A DNA stretch of 64,000 bases, from assembly GCF_900100765.1 (NCBI RefSeq), contig NZ_FNFO01000018.1, forward strand, positions 1 to 64,000, read 5' to 3'. Shown here in pieces: positions 57,688 through 64,000 of the stretch (the first letter of the stretch is position 1; each line of letters opens with the position of its first letter). Below the pieces are notes generated by a model, which saw nothing but the letters and a program-made list of their open reading frames with translations, was not told where the DNA came from and did no database searches. The stretch comes from Catalinimonas alkaloidigena. Lineage in GTDB: Bacteria > Bacteroidota > Bacteroidia > Cytophagales > Flexibacteraceae. The translations under genes were made by a program, and so were the position numbers.

Positions 57688-57882
57688 GTGCACGAATGCT
57701 TAGTCAGACCCCTGCGCTCAGCCCAGTTGATGATTTTAACCCAGAAGGGGAGGGTGGTGGTGAAGGAAGGCTACCGGATCTTCCAGCAAAAAGAAGAGAC
57801 GTACGCGCAGGCAGTTGAAGGGGCATACTTTCACCTGCGCTACGAGTGGGTGGTGGTGCTGATCAACATCCTTCGCTTTTAG
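57688..57882 (+). CDS. Small unknown protein of an accessory operon
   Basis: A reading of about 64 residues from GTG 57688, with a possible ATG start at 57730 (MILTQKGRVVVKEG). The core LTQKGRVVVKEGYRIFQQKE resembles the start of many small helical accessory proteins (LTxKGRxxxxxGGxxxY), but no family is certain. It ends in hydrophobic VVVLINILRF. Spacing (8 bp after the previous stop) supports one operon. Confidence 0.5.
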   Translation: MHECLVRPLRSAQLMILTQKGRVVVKEGYRIFQQKEETYAQAVEGAYFHLRYEWVVVLINILRF

Positions 57883-58013
57883 TGGCCCTCGGCGTGCATG
57901 CACTGGTGAGGTGAGACAACGCCCCGCAGGGCCAAGCGGGCGGTGAGACAAGCGGGCGGTGAGAACGGCCACCCAAGAAAACAAAATGTATTGTTGAACC
58001 ACACTCAGGGTAG

Positions 58014-58448
58014 GTGAAGAAACCCATGTCCGACAGGGAGGAAGCAAAAACGGAAATAGAGCTGAACCGAAGGATCATCTTCAACACCCAGCAAGGCTGT
58101 TACACCATCGGGCCTTTTCGGGTCGCTCCTGAGAACCGGAAATCCGCTTGGGGAGATGCCAGCACCGAAGATTTTGAGATCCGGTTACGTGCTGATCGGG
58201 TGCGTTGGTTTACCTTAGACAACCGGGAGTTTGCCAGTTCGCGGCCGGCGCGGCAGGTACACTACTGCAACAGCCTTTCCAAGCTCCTGCTCCATACCGC
58301 CCAGAAGACGACCCTAACCGACTCCCAGCTCCAAGAACTCTGTCAGCTGCACACTAGGTTGCTCGAAACCAAAGTCTGGGCCGGGCGGCTGTATGTGTCT
58401 GCCCGCAAAGAAATCGGGGAGCAGTTCAACACGTATAAACGCAAATAA
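58014..58448 (+). CDS. Unknown protein, member E of the local family
   Basis: A 144-residue protein starting at GTG 58014, which is preceded by AGGGTAG; ATG 58026 (MSDREEAKTEIE) is a possible alternative. It shares NRRIIF, GCYTIGPFRVAPENRKSAWG, STEDFEIRLRADRVRWFTL, HYCNSLSKLLLHT and LLETKVWAGRLYVSARKEIG with the other members. Its N-terminus is the closest match to the decayed copy at 5425-5560. The last residues (KYKRK in member A, TYKRK here) are also shared. The family is thus present at both ends of the window in similar accessory surroundings. Confidence 0.78.
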   Translation: MKKPMSDREEAKTEIELNRRIIFNTQQGCYTIGPFRVAPENRKSAWGDASTEDFEIRLRADRVRWFTLDNREFASSRPARQVHYCNSLSKLLLHTAQKTTLTDSQLQELCQLHTRLLETKVWAGRLYVSARKEIGEQFNTYKRK

Positions 58449-58472
58449 AGACGTCAAACCCATGGTTTTACT

Positions 58473-58691
58473 ATGCACTACGGCCTGAGTACCCACCTGC
58501 TACTAGTACTACAGAAGTGTGGGAGTACCATCAGCGAACGGGCCGATCGGATTGGATTATCAAAAAAGCAAATCAGCAAAACCATGCGCCACGGCGACGG
58601 CAAGCGCTCCCGACTGGCGCTGATCGCGGCGGTGAGCCTCGCGCATTCGAAAAATAAAGCCCTTCGTGCAGCGAGGAATTACCCAGGCTAG
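58473..58691 (+). CDS. Small helix-turn-helix-like protein
   Basis: A 72-residue protein starting MHYGLSTHLLLVLQKCGSTI, followed by SERADRIGLSKKQISKTMRH, which reads as a helix-turn-helix of the XRE type, and a basic tail (AHSKNKALRAARNYPG). It lies 24 bp after the family member at 58014 on the same strand. It may be a regulator of the small operon, but the assignment is tentative because the domain is short. Confidence 0.55.
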   Translation: MHYGLSTHLLLVLQKCGSTISERADRIGLSKKQISKTMRHGDGKRSRLALIAAVSLAHSKNKALRAARNYPG

Positions 58692-59241
58692 CCTAGCGTA
58701 ACTGCGGCATGAAACGCAAGAGCACCGTGCCTGCCTGAGGACACTTGTGCGGCTGTTGGAAGGGTTAAGGAGAGGAGGGAAATTTTGGCTTTTGTTTGTA
58801 ACTTGTTAGAAGACAGGTTCTTATGGGTCCTGCTCGTTGGATACGTAGGTATTTCTACTATGGACCAGTCTGTGAACTTATAGCGGAATGCCCTACAACA
58901 TGAGGACTGTGAAAAAATCACCAGATGAGTAGAGCCAAGCCATGTGCATCGGTCGGAAGGCATGGATCAGGCCCGATATGCCCGGCGTTAAAACCCTGGG
59001 AATTTTCGGATGTACTGTTAGGCTCGCTCGTGTTGCTGGCGTTTGACAAAGATTTCAGAAGCAAAAGTATACGCGATCCGGATGGCAATCGATTTCGATC
59101 CTCCGGTGCTACGACGGAAGAGTAGGTGTTTACGTTTAATGCGGTCAACTACATCAAACGCTCCTACATTCCGCTCTTCCCTAGTGGCCTACCAGGGAAG
59201 TCTGGATTACTACGGACGCGAACGGAGCCTAAGCCAGGAGA
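58692..59241. other. Stretch without a credible gene
   Basis: Readings on both strands around 58918-59150 overlap each other and lack similarity. A weak plus-strand segment (SEAKVYAIRMAIDFDPPVL) near 59050-59110 could be a decayed gene end. Confidence 0.4.
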
Positions 59242-59547
59242 TTATTGTAAGCGCAAAAGCAGTAGAAGGTGCTGAAGGGCAAGGAGTATCTTCAGTTTTC
59301 CCCCCTCAAAAAAAGAATCCCCCTCATCTTCAATGAAAAACTGCATGTAGGCATAGGAATCCTCTAGGTGGCGTGCGATTTCATCCTTTTCAAAGAGGTT
59401 ACGAACAGTGGCGGTCTCGCCTTCATAGGCCCGTCGTAAGTCGATAATCGCTTGTTGAATGGCAAACGCATTTTGAGAGGAAAGCGCCATCTCTTCAATG
59501 CCTTCTATGTAATCCTCAATGTCAGAAATGATCTTGACTCGATCCAT
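59242..59547 (-). CDS. Small acidic helical protein, unknown
   Basis: A 101-residue protein from the second of two adjacent methionines (MDRVKIISDIEDYIEGIEEM). It is rich in glutamate and predicted all-helical (AFAIQQAIIDLRRAYEGE, YAYMQFFIEDEGDSFFEG). It has no signal peptide. The last part (LLALQHLLLLLRLQ) is leucine-rich and low in complexity. The composition is convincing for a coding gene but I know no family. Confidence 0.6.
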   Translation of the reverse strand: MDRVKIISDIEDYIEGIEEMALSSQNAFAIQQAIIDLRRAYEGETATVRNLFEKDEIARHLEDSYAYMQFFIEDEGDSFFEGGKLKILLALQHLLLLLRLQ

Positions 59548-59550
59548 CAC

Positions 59551-59933
59551 GTACGTCTATGAGATAAAGAGGGGACGCCCTCCCCCTACAAGATTACGAG
59601 AATTGTCCCTACATCTCACGGGGAAGTAACGGTATAAACACCGGGGCCATCTACCCCGCCCCGAATTCATCCACTGCGACCAGCAGGCGCCCCTGCGGGT
59701 ACCCCCGAAATCGAAAATTCCCACCTCTGTCGACCACTGAACCCACTCTCCGATCCGCCCGCTGGGCACGTCTGACGCCGACGGGAATGCTCCTGACTCA
59801 TCGGTACTTCACCGAAGTGCAGCGCGCCGTAAATCTGATGAAGTATGTCGGCGCAGCGGCGTAACATTTCCAAAAGCAGGACGTATACAAGGGGAAGAAA
59901 ATGATATACCGCTCTCCTTTCTCCTTTATTTTT
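59551..59933. other. Stretch with possible decayed gene
   Basis: Minus-strand readings contain the gene-like piece EMLRRCADILHQIYGALHFG (about 59810-59870), but the frame then breaks up. No intact gene. Confidence 0.35.
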
Positions 59934-60176
59934 TCAGCTAAAGCCCTTTCTGCACGATGGGGCTTTTTTTATAACCTGAAGTAGTTGCCGTACGTAATCA
60001 CGATGTTATCAGCATAATAAAAGGTTAAACAGGGTCTGGCGCATGGCTAGCCGCTAGACTCTGTTTTTTGAGTTTTAGCACAACTTTTCCGCTTCTGGGG
60101 CGTACCTTCTTTTAATCCACTCTTGTATCCATATTCCGTGTAAGGAACTAGGCCCAGCCCCAAGCTGGGCTTTTTG
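59934..60176 (+). ncRNA. Three-hairpin repeated element, copy A
   Basis: About 240 bp that recurs at 63184-63403. It contains three terminator-like hairpins: AAGCCC with GGGCTT plus a T-run (59941-59970); ACAGGGTCTGGCG with CGCTAGACTCTG plus T-run (60029-60067); and GCCCAGC with GCTGGGC plus T5 (60152-60175). Between the copies the stems are kept while several bases differ. It could be a small RNA, a tandem terminator or a mobile structured element. The RNA label is my hypothesis. Confidence 0.5.
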
Positions 60177-60499
60177 CTTACTAGCGGGCATGGCACTCCG
60201 CTGCATACCAGGGGCAGCCGTTGGCTCGCTGATAGATCTTTCTGCCTTCTTTGATGGCCTCTCCGCAGGTATCGAATCTACCTAGGGCTTTGCGGTGGGG
60301 AGGCAACCAACGCAAGAATTTACCGGCCATTAGAATTTCGCCCGTCAGGTAGTGTAGCGCTTGGGTGCTCCGAAACTGCCCGAATTACGAATCTCTTCTT
60401 ATCTTAATTTCACTGATTCTGGCAAATGAGGTTTTGTAAAGTCGTGCAATAACGCGCCTATTTAACCTAAACCTAACTAACCGCGAGGTCACCAGAAAC
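60177..60499. other. Short gene-free stretch
   Basis: No credible gene between the three-hairpin element and the toxin gene. A possible remnant reading on the minus strand (CYPWYAAECHA-like) near 60180-60330 is too weak to call. Confidence 0.35.
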
Positions 60500-60844
60500 C
60501 TAGGCGGGTAAGGAAATCACGTGTGCTCCGGGGGGTAATGGATGCGCGAGTGTCTGCGTCAGGGAAGGCACGAGTTGTTGAAGGGTAAGGTAGGTATTAT
60601 CAGGGGCGTTGAGTACCAGCACCGTGAGGGGGTAACGACTGAAATTCTGTTGGTAGGATAAGTTCTTGTCAAAGGTCATCAACACTTGGAATCCCTCGGC
60701 GAGGAGTAACTGCATGAGCTCGCCGTTTTTCTTCCCATTCCATCCCCGCTCACGGACGGTATACACTTCATGGTCAGGGAAGTCCTGCTTCAAACGTTTC
60801 GGTAGGTTTTCATCCGTTGCCACGGTGGCCAGCAAGACGCGCAT
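60500..60844 (-). CDS. DUF5615-type PIN-like toxin (VapC-like)
   Basis: A 114-residue protein from ATG 60844. It matches the DUF5615/Mut7-C-like family usually paired with DUF433 proteins: DENLPKRLKQDFPDHEVYTV, RERGWNGKKNGELMQLLLAE, GFQVLMTFDKNLSYQQNF. The conserved aspartates (DEN and TFDKNL) fit a PIN-like nuclease site. Between MRVLL and DENLP there are five extra residues (ATVAT, 15 nt at 60815-60829) where family members normally read MRxLLDENLP. The DUF433 gene upstream overlaps it. Whether the protein is active with the insertion is unknown. Confidence 0.8.
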   Translation of the reverse strand: MRVLLATVATDENLPKRLKQDFPDHEVYTVRERGWNGKKNGELMQLLLAEGFQVLMTFDKNLSYQQNFSRYPLTVLVLNAPDNTYLTLQQLVPSLTQTLAHPLPPGAHVISLPA

Positions 60845-61093
60845 ACCACGGCATAACGTCCTTGGAAGAAACCAGTTTTTCGGCGAGTTCGAGTACTTCG
60901 ATGGCTTGGTGCCGTGACACGGCCGCCGCGGCGCGGTCGGGAAGTCCTCGAGAAACGCTTCGAGTGGGATGCCTTGCTCCAGGTGAGCAAACAGCGTAGC
61001 CACCGGCACGCGGGTGCCCGCAAACACCGGGGCGGCCGGCGCTCCGGTGCCACTTAAGATATCAGGATCAATCTGGATAACGTGTGGATTCAT
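60810..61093 (-). pseudogene. DUF433 antitoxin gene with frameshifting insertion
   Basis: From ATG 61093 the protein reads MNPHVIQIDPDILSGT, then five residues (GAPAA) not expected in DUF433, then PVFAGTRVPVATLFAHLEQG and IPLEAFLEDFPT, all typical of DUF433. At that point 14 extra nt (60921-60934, GC-rich) shift the frame. The expected continuation VSRHQAIEVLELAEKLV is found in the next frame and runs to a stop at 60810, overlapping the toxin start. Read straight through, the DNA instead joins the antitoxin front to the toxin. A sequencing error is unlikely to explain three insertions of 14-15 nt in the pair. Confidence 0.78.
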
Positions 61094-61127
61094 GAGCACA
61101 GAAGATACACAAAGTTAACCAATCCTG

Positions 61128-61385
61128 CTACAGCCCCAACTCCTTAGCGGCGTTGTGAACGGTGACGTCCTGGATACGGGTGTAGCGATGGATCATCTCG
61201 GTGGAGCGGTGCTTGGTCTGGCGCAGGACGGCCAGATCATCCTGCCCGTTGCGCTTGGCGATGGTGGCAAAGGAGGCGCGTAGGCTGTGGGCGGAGTAGT
61301 CCTTCCCCAATCAGCGTTTGGTGATGCGGGCTACGCCCTTGTTGTACAACCGATTCCACGTCAAACGCTCGCCTTTCGGGGCCTT
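61128..61385 (-). pseudogene. Tyrosine recombinase (integrase) C-terminal remnant
   Basis: The minus strand reads KAPKGERLTWNRLYNKGVAR then ITKR, a TGA stop at 61311-61313, and in the same frame LGKDYSAHSLRASFATIAKR, NGQDDLAVLRQTKHRSTEMI, HRYTRIQDVTVHNAAKELGL. The HSLR box, the H of TKHRS and the RY nucleophile region are those of phage-type integrases. The N-terminal half is missing and one in-frame stop is present. It suggests an integrated element once ended here. Confidence 0.85.
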
Positions 61386-61405
61386 TCAGGAGCGAAGTAA
61401 AACGA

Positions 61406-61786
61406 TTAGTTGAACCGGATGGTAACCGAAAGCCCTTCTTCGATAATGGTCAGCAGTTGTGCTGAGGTAGCGGCTTCTTGCGTACGCTCGCGCAGACGGG
61501 AGAGTTTCTGGCGCTCAGGTTCAGTAAGTCCTTTCTTAAGAAATTCGTCAAGGGCCCCCGTCATAAAATCTTTCACGCGGGCTAACTGGGTTTCTTTGTC
61601 TCCTAGCGAAGAGGAGGATTCTGCGTTACCCTGTTCGGCTTGACTCAAGCCCGACATAAACGTGAGGTGTGCTCCCTTTTCCTGTTGAGGGGTGCAACCA
61701 TAGGCCCGACAAATAAAGGTTTGGTACGACTCAGGACCAGCAAATGCATGCATAGAGAGTAGGTAGAATGATGCTACCAACGACAT
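61406..61786 (-). CDS. Small secreted protein, unknown
   Basis: A 126-residue protein from ATG 61786 (MSLVASFYLLSMHAFA then GPES), a plausible signal peptide; an in-frame extension to 61849 adds a second hydrophobic run and is possible. The mature part begins YQTFICRAYGCTPQQEKG and continues as charged helices (VKDFMTGALDEFLKKGLTEP, ERQKLSRLRERTQEAATSAQ). Two cysteines may form a disulfide. Unrecognised family. Confidence 0.55.
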   Translation of the reverse strand: MSLVASFYLLSMHAFAGPESYQTFICRAYGCTPQQEKGAHLTFMSGLSQAEQGNAESSSSLGDKETQLARVKDFMTGALDEFLKKGLTEPERQKLSRLRERTQEAATSAQLLTIIEEGLSVTIRFN

Positions 61787-62511
61787 ACGTAAAACCCAGA
61801 AGAACAGCGATGGAATCGCCAAAAAACAAAACGGGGTGGCGTGCCCCACCCCCCTCCGGTATGCTAAACTTTAACGGAATCGCAAGTTGGACAGAAGAAA
61901 GCGCTCTGCCAAGGGCTTTACCCAACAGAAAAAGGGGCACCCTCATCCAAAGAGTGCCCCTTTTATGTTTCTGTCATACCCCTAGCGGGATGACACCAAG
62001 ATACCTCTATTTTCTTAACAAGCCAAAAAGAAAGGGGCGTGCCACCGGCTCAGGTGCACGCCCCTTTAGAGAACGCAGGCGATTCCTCCCAAAATCGCCT
62101 GTGTAGACATACAATTACTACGCGTCAGCAAGTTGCTAGGGAATTCCACGCTCTGCAACGCACTAATGGTCAGTTTCTTACCTACCTACTTTCTGGAGTT
62201 AGGACACAAAAAAACCAGCGTGTGCAGACGCTGGTTTAGAAGTTCGCCTTTTCTTCGGATGGCACATGAGGGGAGGAGACATCGCTATCCGAGAGCTGGC
62301 GGCAGAGGCTCCAAAGATGGCAAACTTTTTTCGGATTGTTACACACAAAAAGCCAGTGCTTACGCAAACACTGGCCAATGATAGACTTCTTTACTCATCT
62401 CGGAACAGGGGAAACACAGCACCCTATTCTATTCGGCAATAGTATAATTATTTCGCTAAAAATCCTACTCCCGCCTCTAGCGCCGCAGTAAGGCATCCTC
62501 TCCTCTTTCCT
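61787..62511. other. Gene-free stretch with five terminator-like hairpins
   Basis: No credible gene. Five hairpins, each flanked by an A-run before and usually T's after, lie at 61930-61964 (AAAAGGGGCAC), 62031-62067 (AAAGGGGCGTGC), 62073-62104 (ACGCAGGCGATT), 62212-62237 (AAACCAGCGT) and 62352-62375 (GCCAGTG). Each has a perfect complement within a short loop. Five intrinsic-terminator-like stems in 450 bp are far more than one transcript needs. Confidence 0.75.
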
Positions 62512-63183
62512 ATGCCTGTATCACCTACCACTCGTCTACAACGTACTCACGCGTATTGGTTGGAATCCGGTCCCACCGAGGTTGCGCAAGAGTGCATGAT
62601 TTCAAGCAAAAGTTTTACGCAAACGAGCCAATCCCACCGGGCCTCCCCCGCGCGTTGGTGGAGCAACAAACCGTCGCCTGTCTCGAATCAAACACCAGAA
62701 GACCTGTCCGGCAAACAGGAAAGAACAAGCTCATCATGGATCAAACGCTTCAGCTTCTTCCTGGTATCCAAAAGCCTCCACACCCCGCCTGCCGCTCCAC
62801 CAGCTGCCCGCGCTTCGACGGCTCACCCAGTTTTGTTCCTGATCAAGGACATCAGAGGCCACGCCGCAAAATCAGAGGGAACCGGCCCCGCCTTTGGGGT
62901 GACTTGGCATCCTTTGGTTCTGACGACTGACGATACGGTGGGCGTTTCTTGCGCAGTTCAACCACGTATGCAGCGACAGCGGTCAAGCCCTGCCGCACTT
63001 CCGTCCCTGCCCTATGTCCAGCGCGTCCTCGGCAATTCCTCTACGGTACGGGTGCAAGCCGCGCGACCGCGACCGCTTGCGGGCGCTAGGACCGCGGTAC
63101 ACGCGACAGGCCAGTAACCTGACCAAGCGAATTGCGTAAGAGTTAGAGAGAGTATAAAGAATCGCAGTTCATCCCTTCATTGT
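62512..63183. other. Unassigned stretch with an unsupported reading
   Basis: A plus-strand reading of 201 codons (62512-63117) is open but rich in S, P, T, R and A, has no similarity I recognise, and overlaps a 124-codon reading in another frame. I leave it unassigned rather than call a gene. Confidence 0.4.
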
Positions 63184-63403
63184 TTAGCAAAAGCCCCTTC
63201 CACGCGTGGAAGGGGCTTTTTTGTAACCTGGGGTTTTCCGCTTGCGTAAGTAGCCCATAGCATAACACAAAAGTTCACAGGGTCTGGTGCGCGGCTAGCT
63301 GCTAGGCCCTGTTTTTACCGTTCCTGACTCGCACCTTCTTTTTCCACTTGTACTTTTGTCTCTGTAAGGGACCAAGCCCAGCCACTACGCTGGGCTTTTT
63401 TGG
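63184..63403 (+). ncRNA. Three-hairpin repeated element, copy B
   Basis: The second copy of the element at 59934-60176. Hairpins: AAAAGCCCCTTCCACG with CGTGGAAGGGGCTT plus T6 (63189-63212); ACAGGGTCTGG with CTAGGCCCTGT plus T5 (63277-63316); and AAGCCCAGC with GCTGGGCTT plus T's (63374-63401). Parts between stems (CAGGGTCTGG, GGCTAGC, GCATAA, CCTTCTTTT) are also shared with copy A. About 100 bp beyond it lies the end of the convergent sigma factor gene. Confidence 0.5.
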
Positions 63404-63519
63404 CGATGGCCAAGTGAGAAAAACGACTGGAACGTGAACGGTCTGCAGGCCGGGCTAGCTGGCTATTCAGGGCCCATGCCCCTACTTCACGGGTGAGGAA
63501 CGGGCGGTCGACCGCCTCG

Positions 63520-64000
63520 CTATGGTTTTGGATTGGTCTTGGCCTCCTGAGCGGGGGGGACCTGTAGTAGTTTGCGCAGGTGCTGCAAGGCGGTCCGCAG
63601 GCGGGACTTGACGGTGCCCAGGGGCAGGTTCAGCCGCTGTTGCACTTCCGCAGGAGTCAACCCCTCAAAATAGATTAGGTCAATCACGTCGCGGTAGTGG
63701 TCTTCCAACGGGACCAGGACCCGGGTCAGCCCCATCCCATCCCCATACGTTTCGGTCCGCAGGGGCAAGCCCTGCTGTGCCTCACCGGTGTGCTGGTGTG
63801 GGCGGGTCCGTCCTTGGGAGACACCGGAGCGCAGGGCATCGAGGGCAGTATGGCGGCACAGCGTCACTAACCAGGTAAAGAGCCGGCCCCGCGCCGGGTC
63901 GTAGTGTGCGCGTTGGGTCCAGACGTTGATCAAGCTCACGTGAAGCACCTCCTGGGCCATCGCTTCATCGCGCAGCATCCGCACCAGGATCCCGTACAAC
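63520..64000 (-). CDS. ECF sigma factor (incomplete at window edge)
   Basis: The C-terminal ~160 residues of a sigma-70-family ECF factor; the start lies beyond the right edge. Region 2 is present (YGILVRMLRDEAMAQEVLHV, SLINVWTQRAHYDPARGRLF, TWLVTLCRHTALDALR), followed by a linker and region 4 (VLVPLEDHYRDVIDLIYFEG, LTPAEVQQRLNLPLGTVKSR). The pattern, with TWLVTLCRHTALD, resembles SigK-type factors, which are often controlled by an anti-sigma factor encoded next to them. None is visible on this side. The end (AQEAKTNPKP) is short. Confidence 0.93.
   Translation of the reverse strand, partial: LYGILVRMLRDEAMAQEVLHVSLINVWTQRAHYDPARGRLFTWLVTLCRHTALDALRSGVSQGRTRPHQHTGEAQQGLPLRTETYGDGMGLTRVLVPLEDHYRDVIDLIYFEGLTPAEVQQRLNLPLGTVKSRLRTALQHLRKLLQVPPAQEAKTNPKP

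Noticed and set aside
62512-63117. 201-codon plus-strand reading
   Set aside because: Biased composition, no similarity, overlapping alternative frame, and adjacent to a hairpin-rich non-coding stretch. Left unassigned.
1-64000. tRNA and rRNA genes
   Set aside because: No convincing GTTCRANNC T-loop with matching acceptor stem and no rRNA signature was seen by eye; a dedicated search could still find one.

Overview
The window looks like a replicon of a gliding, secretion-rich Bacteroidota (Cytophagales-like). The evidence is three proteins with type IX secretion (T9SS) C-terminal sorting domains, LytTR two-component genes, tandem FtsX-type permeases, weak ribosome binding sites, and a promoter with a TAnnTTTG -7 box. 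An iteron origin, a Rep_3 initiator, ParA and a small partner gene at 40.0-43.3 kb show that at least this segment is, or was recently joined to, a plasmid or secondary replicon. No tRNA, rRNA or ribosomal protein gene was seen.

Layout. 0.2-2.6 kb: a CRISPR array of 36 clear 29-bp repeats plus one decayed repeat, with no cas genes in view, followed by a serine resolvase. 3.4-5.6 kb: decayed DNA plus one intact and two decayed members of an unknown ~140-residue protein family. 6-14.3 kb: an HPP membrane protein, a large PAS/GAF histidine kinase, a histidine kinase-like protein without an ATPase domain, and a Cache-HAMP-GAF sensor overlapping an outer-membrane alginate-export-type channel gene. 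15.4-19.5 kb: a T9SS-secreted beta-propeller-like protein, a DUF4010 pseudogene and a small membrane protein. 20.6-25.2 kb: an FtsX permease and a LytS/LytT pair. 25.4-36.1 kb: two ABC modules, each an ATPase plus a ~1200-residue permease fused to an M1-like metallopeptidase, separated by a membrane protein/winged-helix regulator pair. A shared palindrome upstream of both the regulator pair and the second module suggests common control. A truncated third permease abuts an MpaB-type oxygenase gene.

36.9-43.6 kb is AT-rich: a gene-free stretch with two copies of a ~135-bp MITE-like element, then the replication and partition core. 43.7-50.5 kb: another FtsX permease, a sulfatase, an IS5-type transposase fragment and a T9SS/S74 protein. 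50.5-53.4 kb is a GC-rich tract without a credible gene in which the heptamer GGAACTG (or its complement) occurs 14 times. I consider this the most puzzling DNA in the window. 53.6-59.5 kb: a T9SS protein, a lipoprotein and small accessory genes, including two more members of the unknown family. 59.9-63.4 kb is a mosaic of terminator-like hairpins, including a duplicated ~230-bp element with three conserved hairpins, around a damaged DUF433/DUF5615 toxin-antitoxin pair and an integrase remnant. The window ends inside an ECF sigma factor gene.
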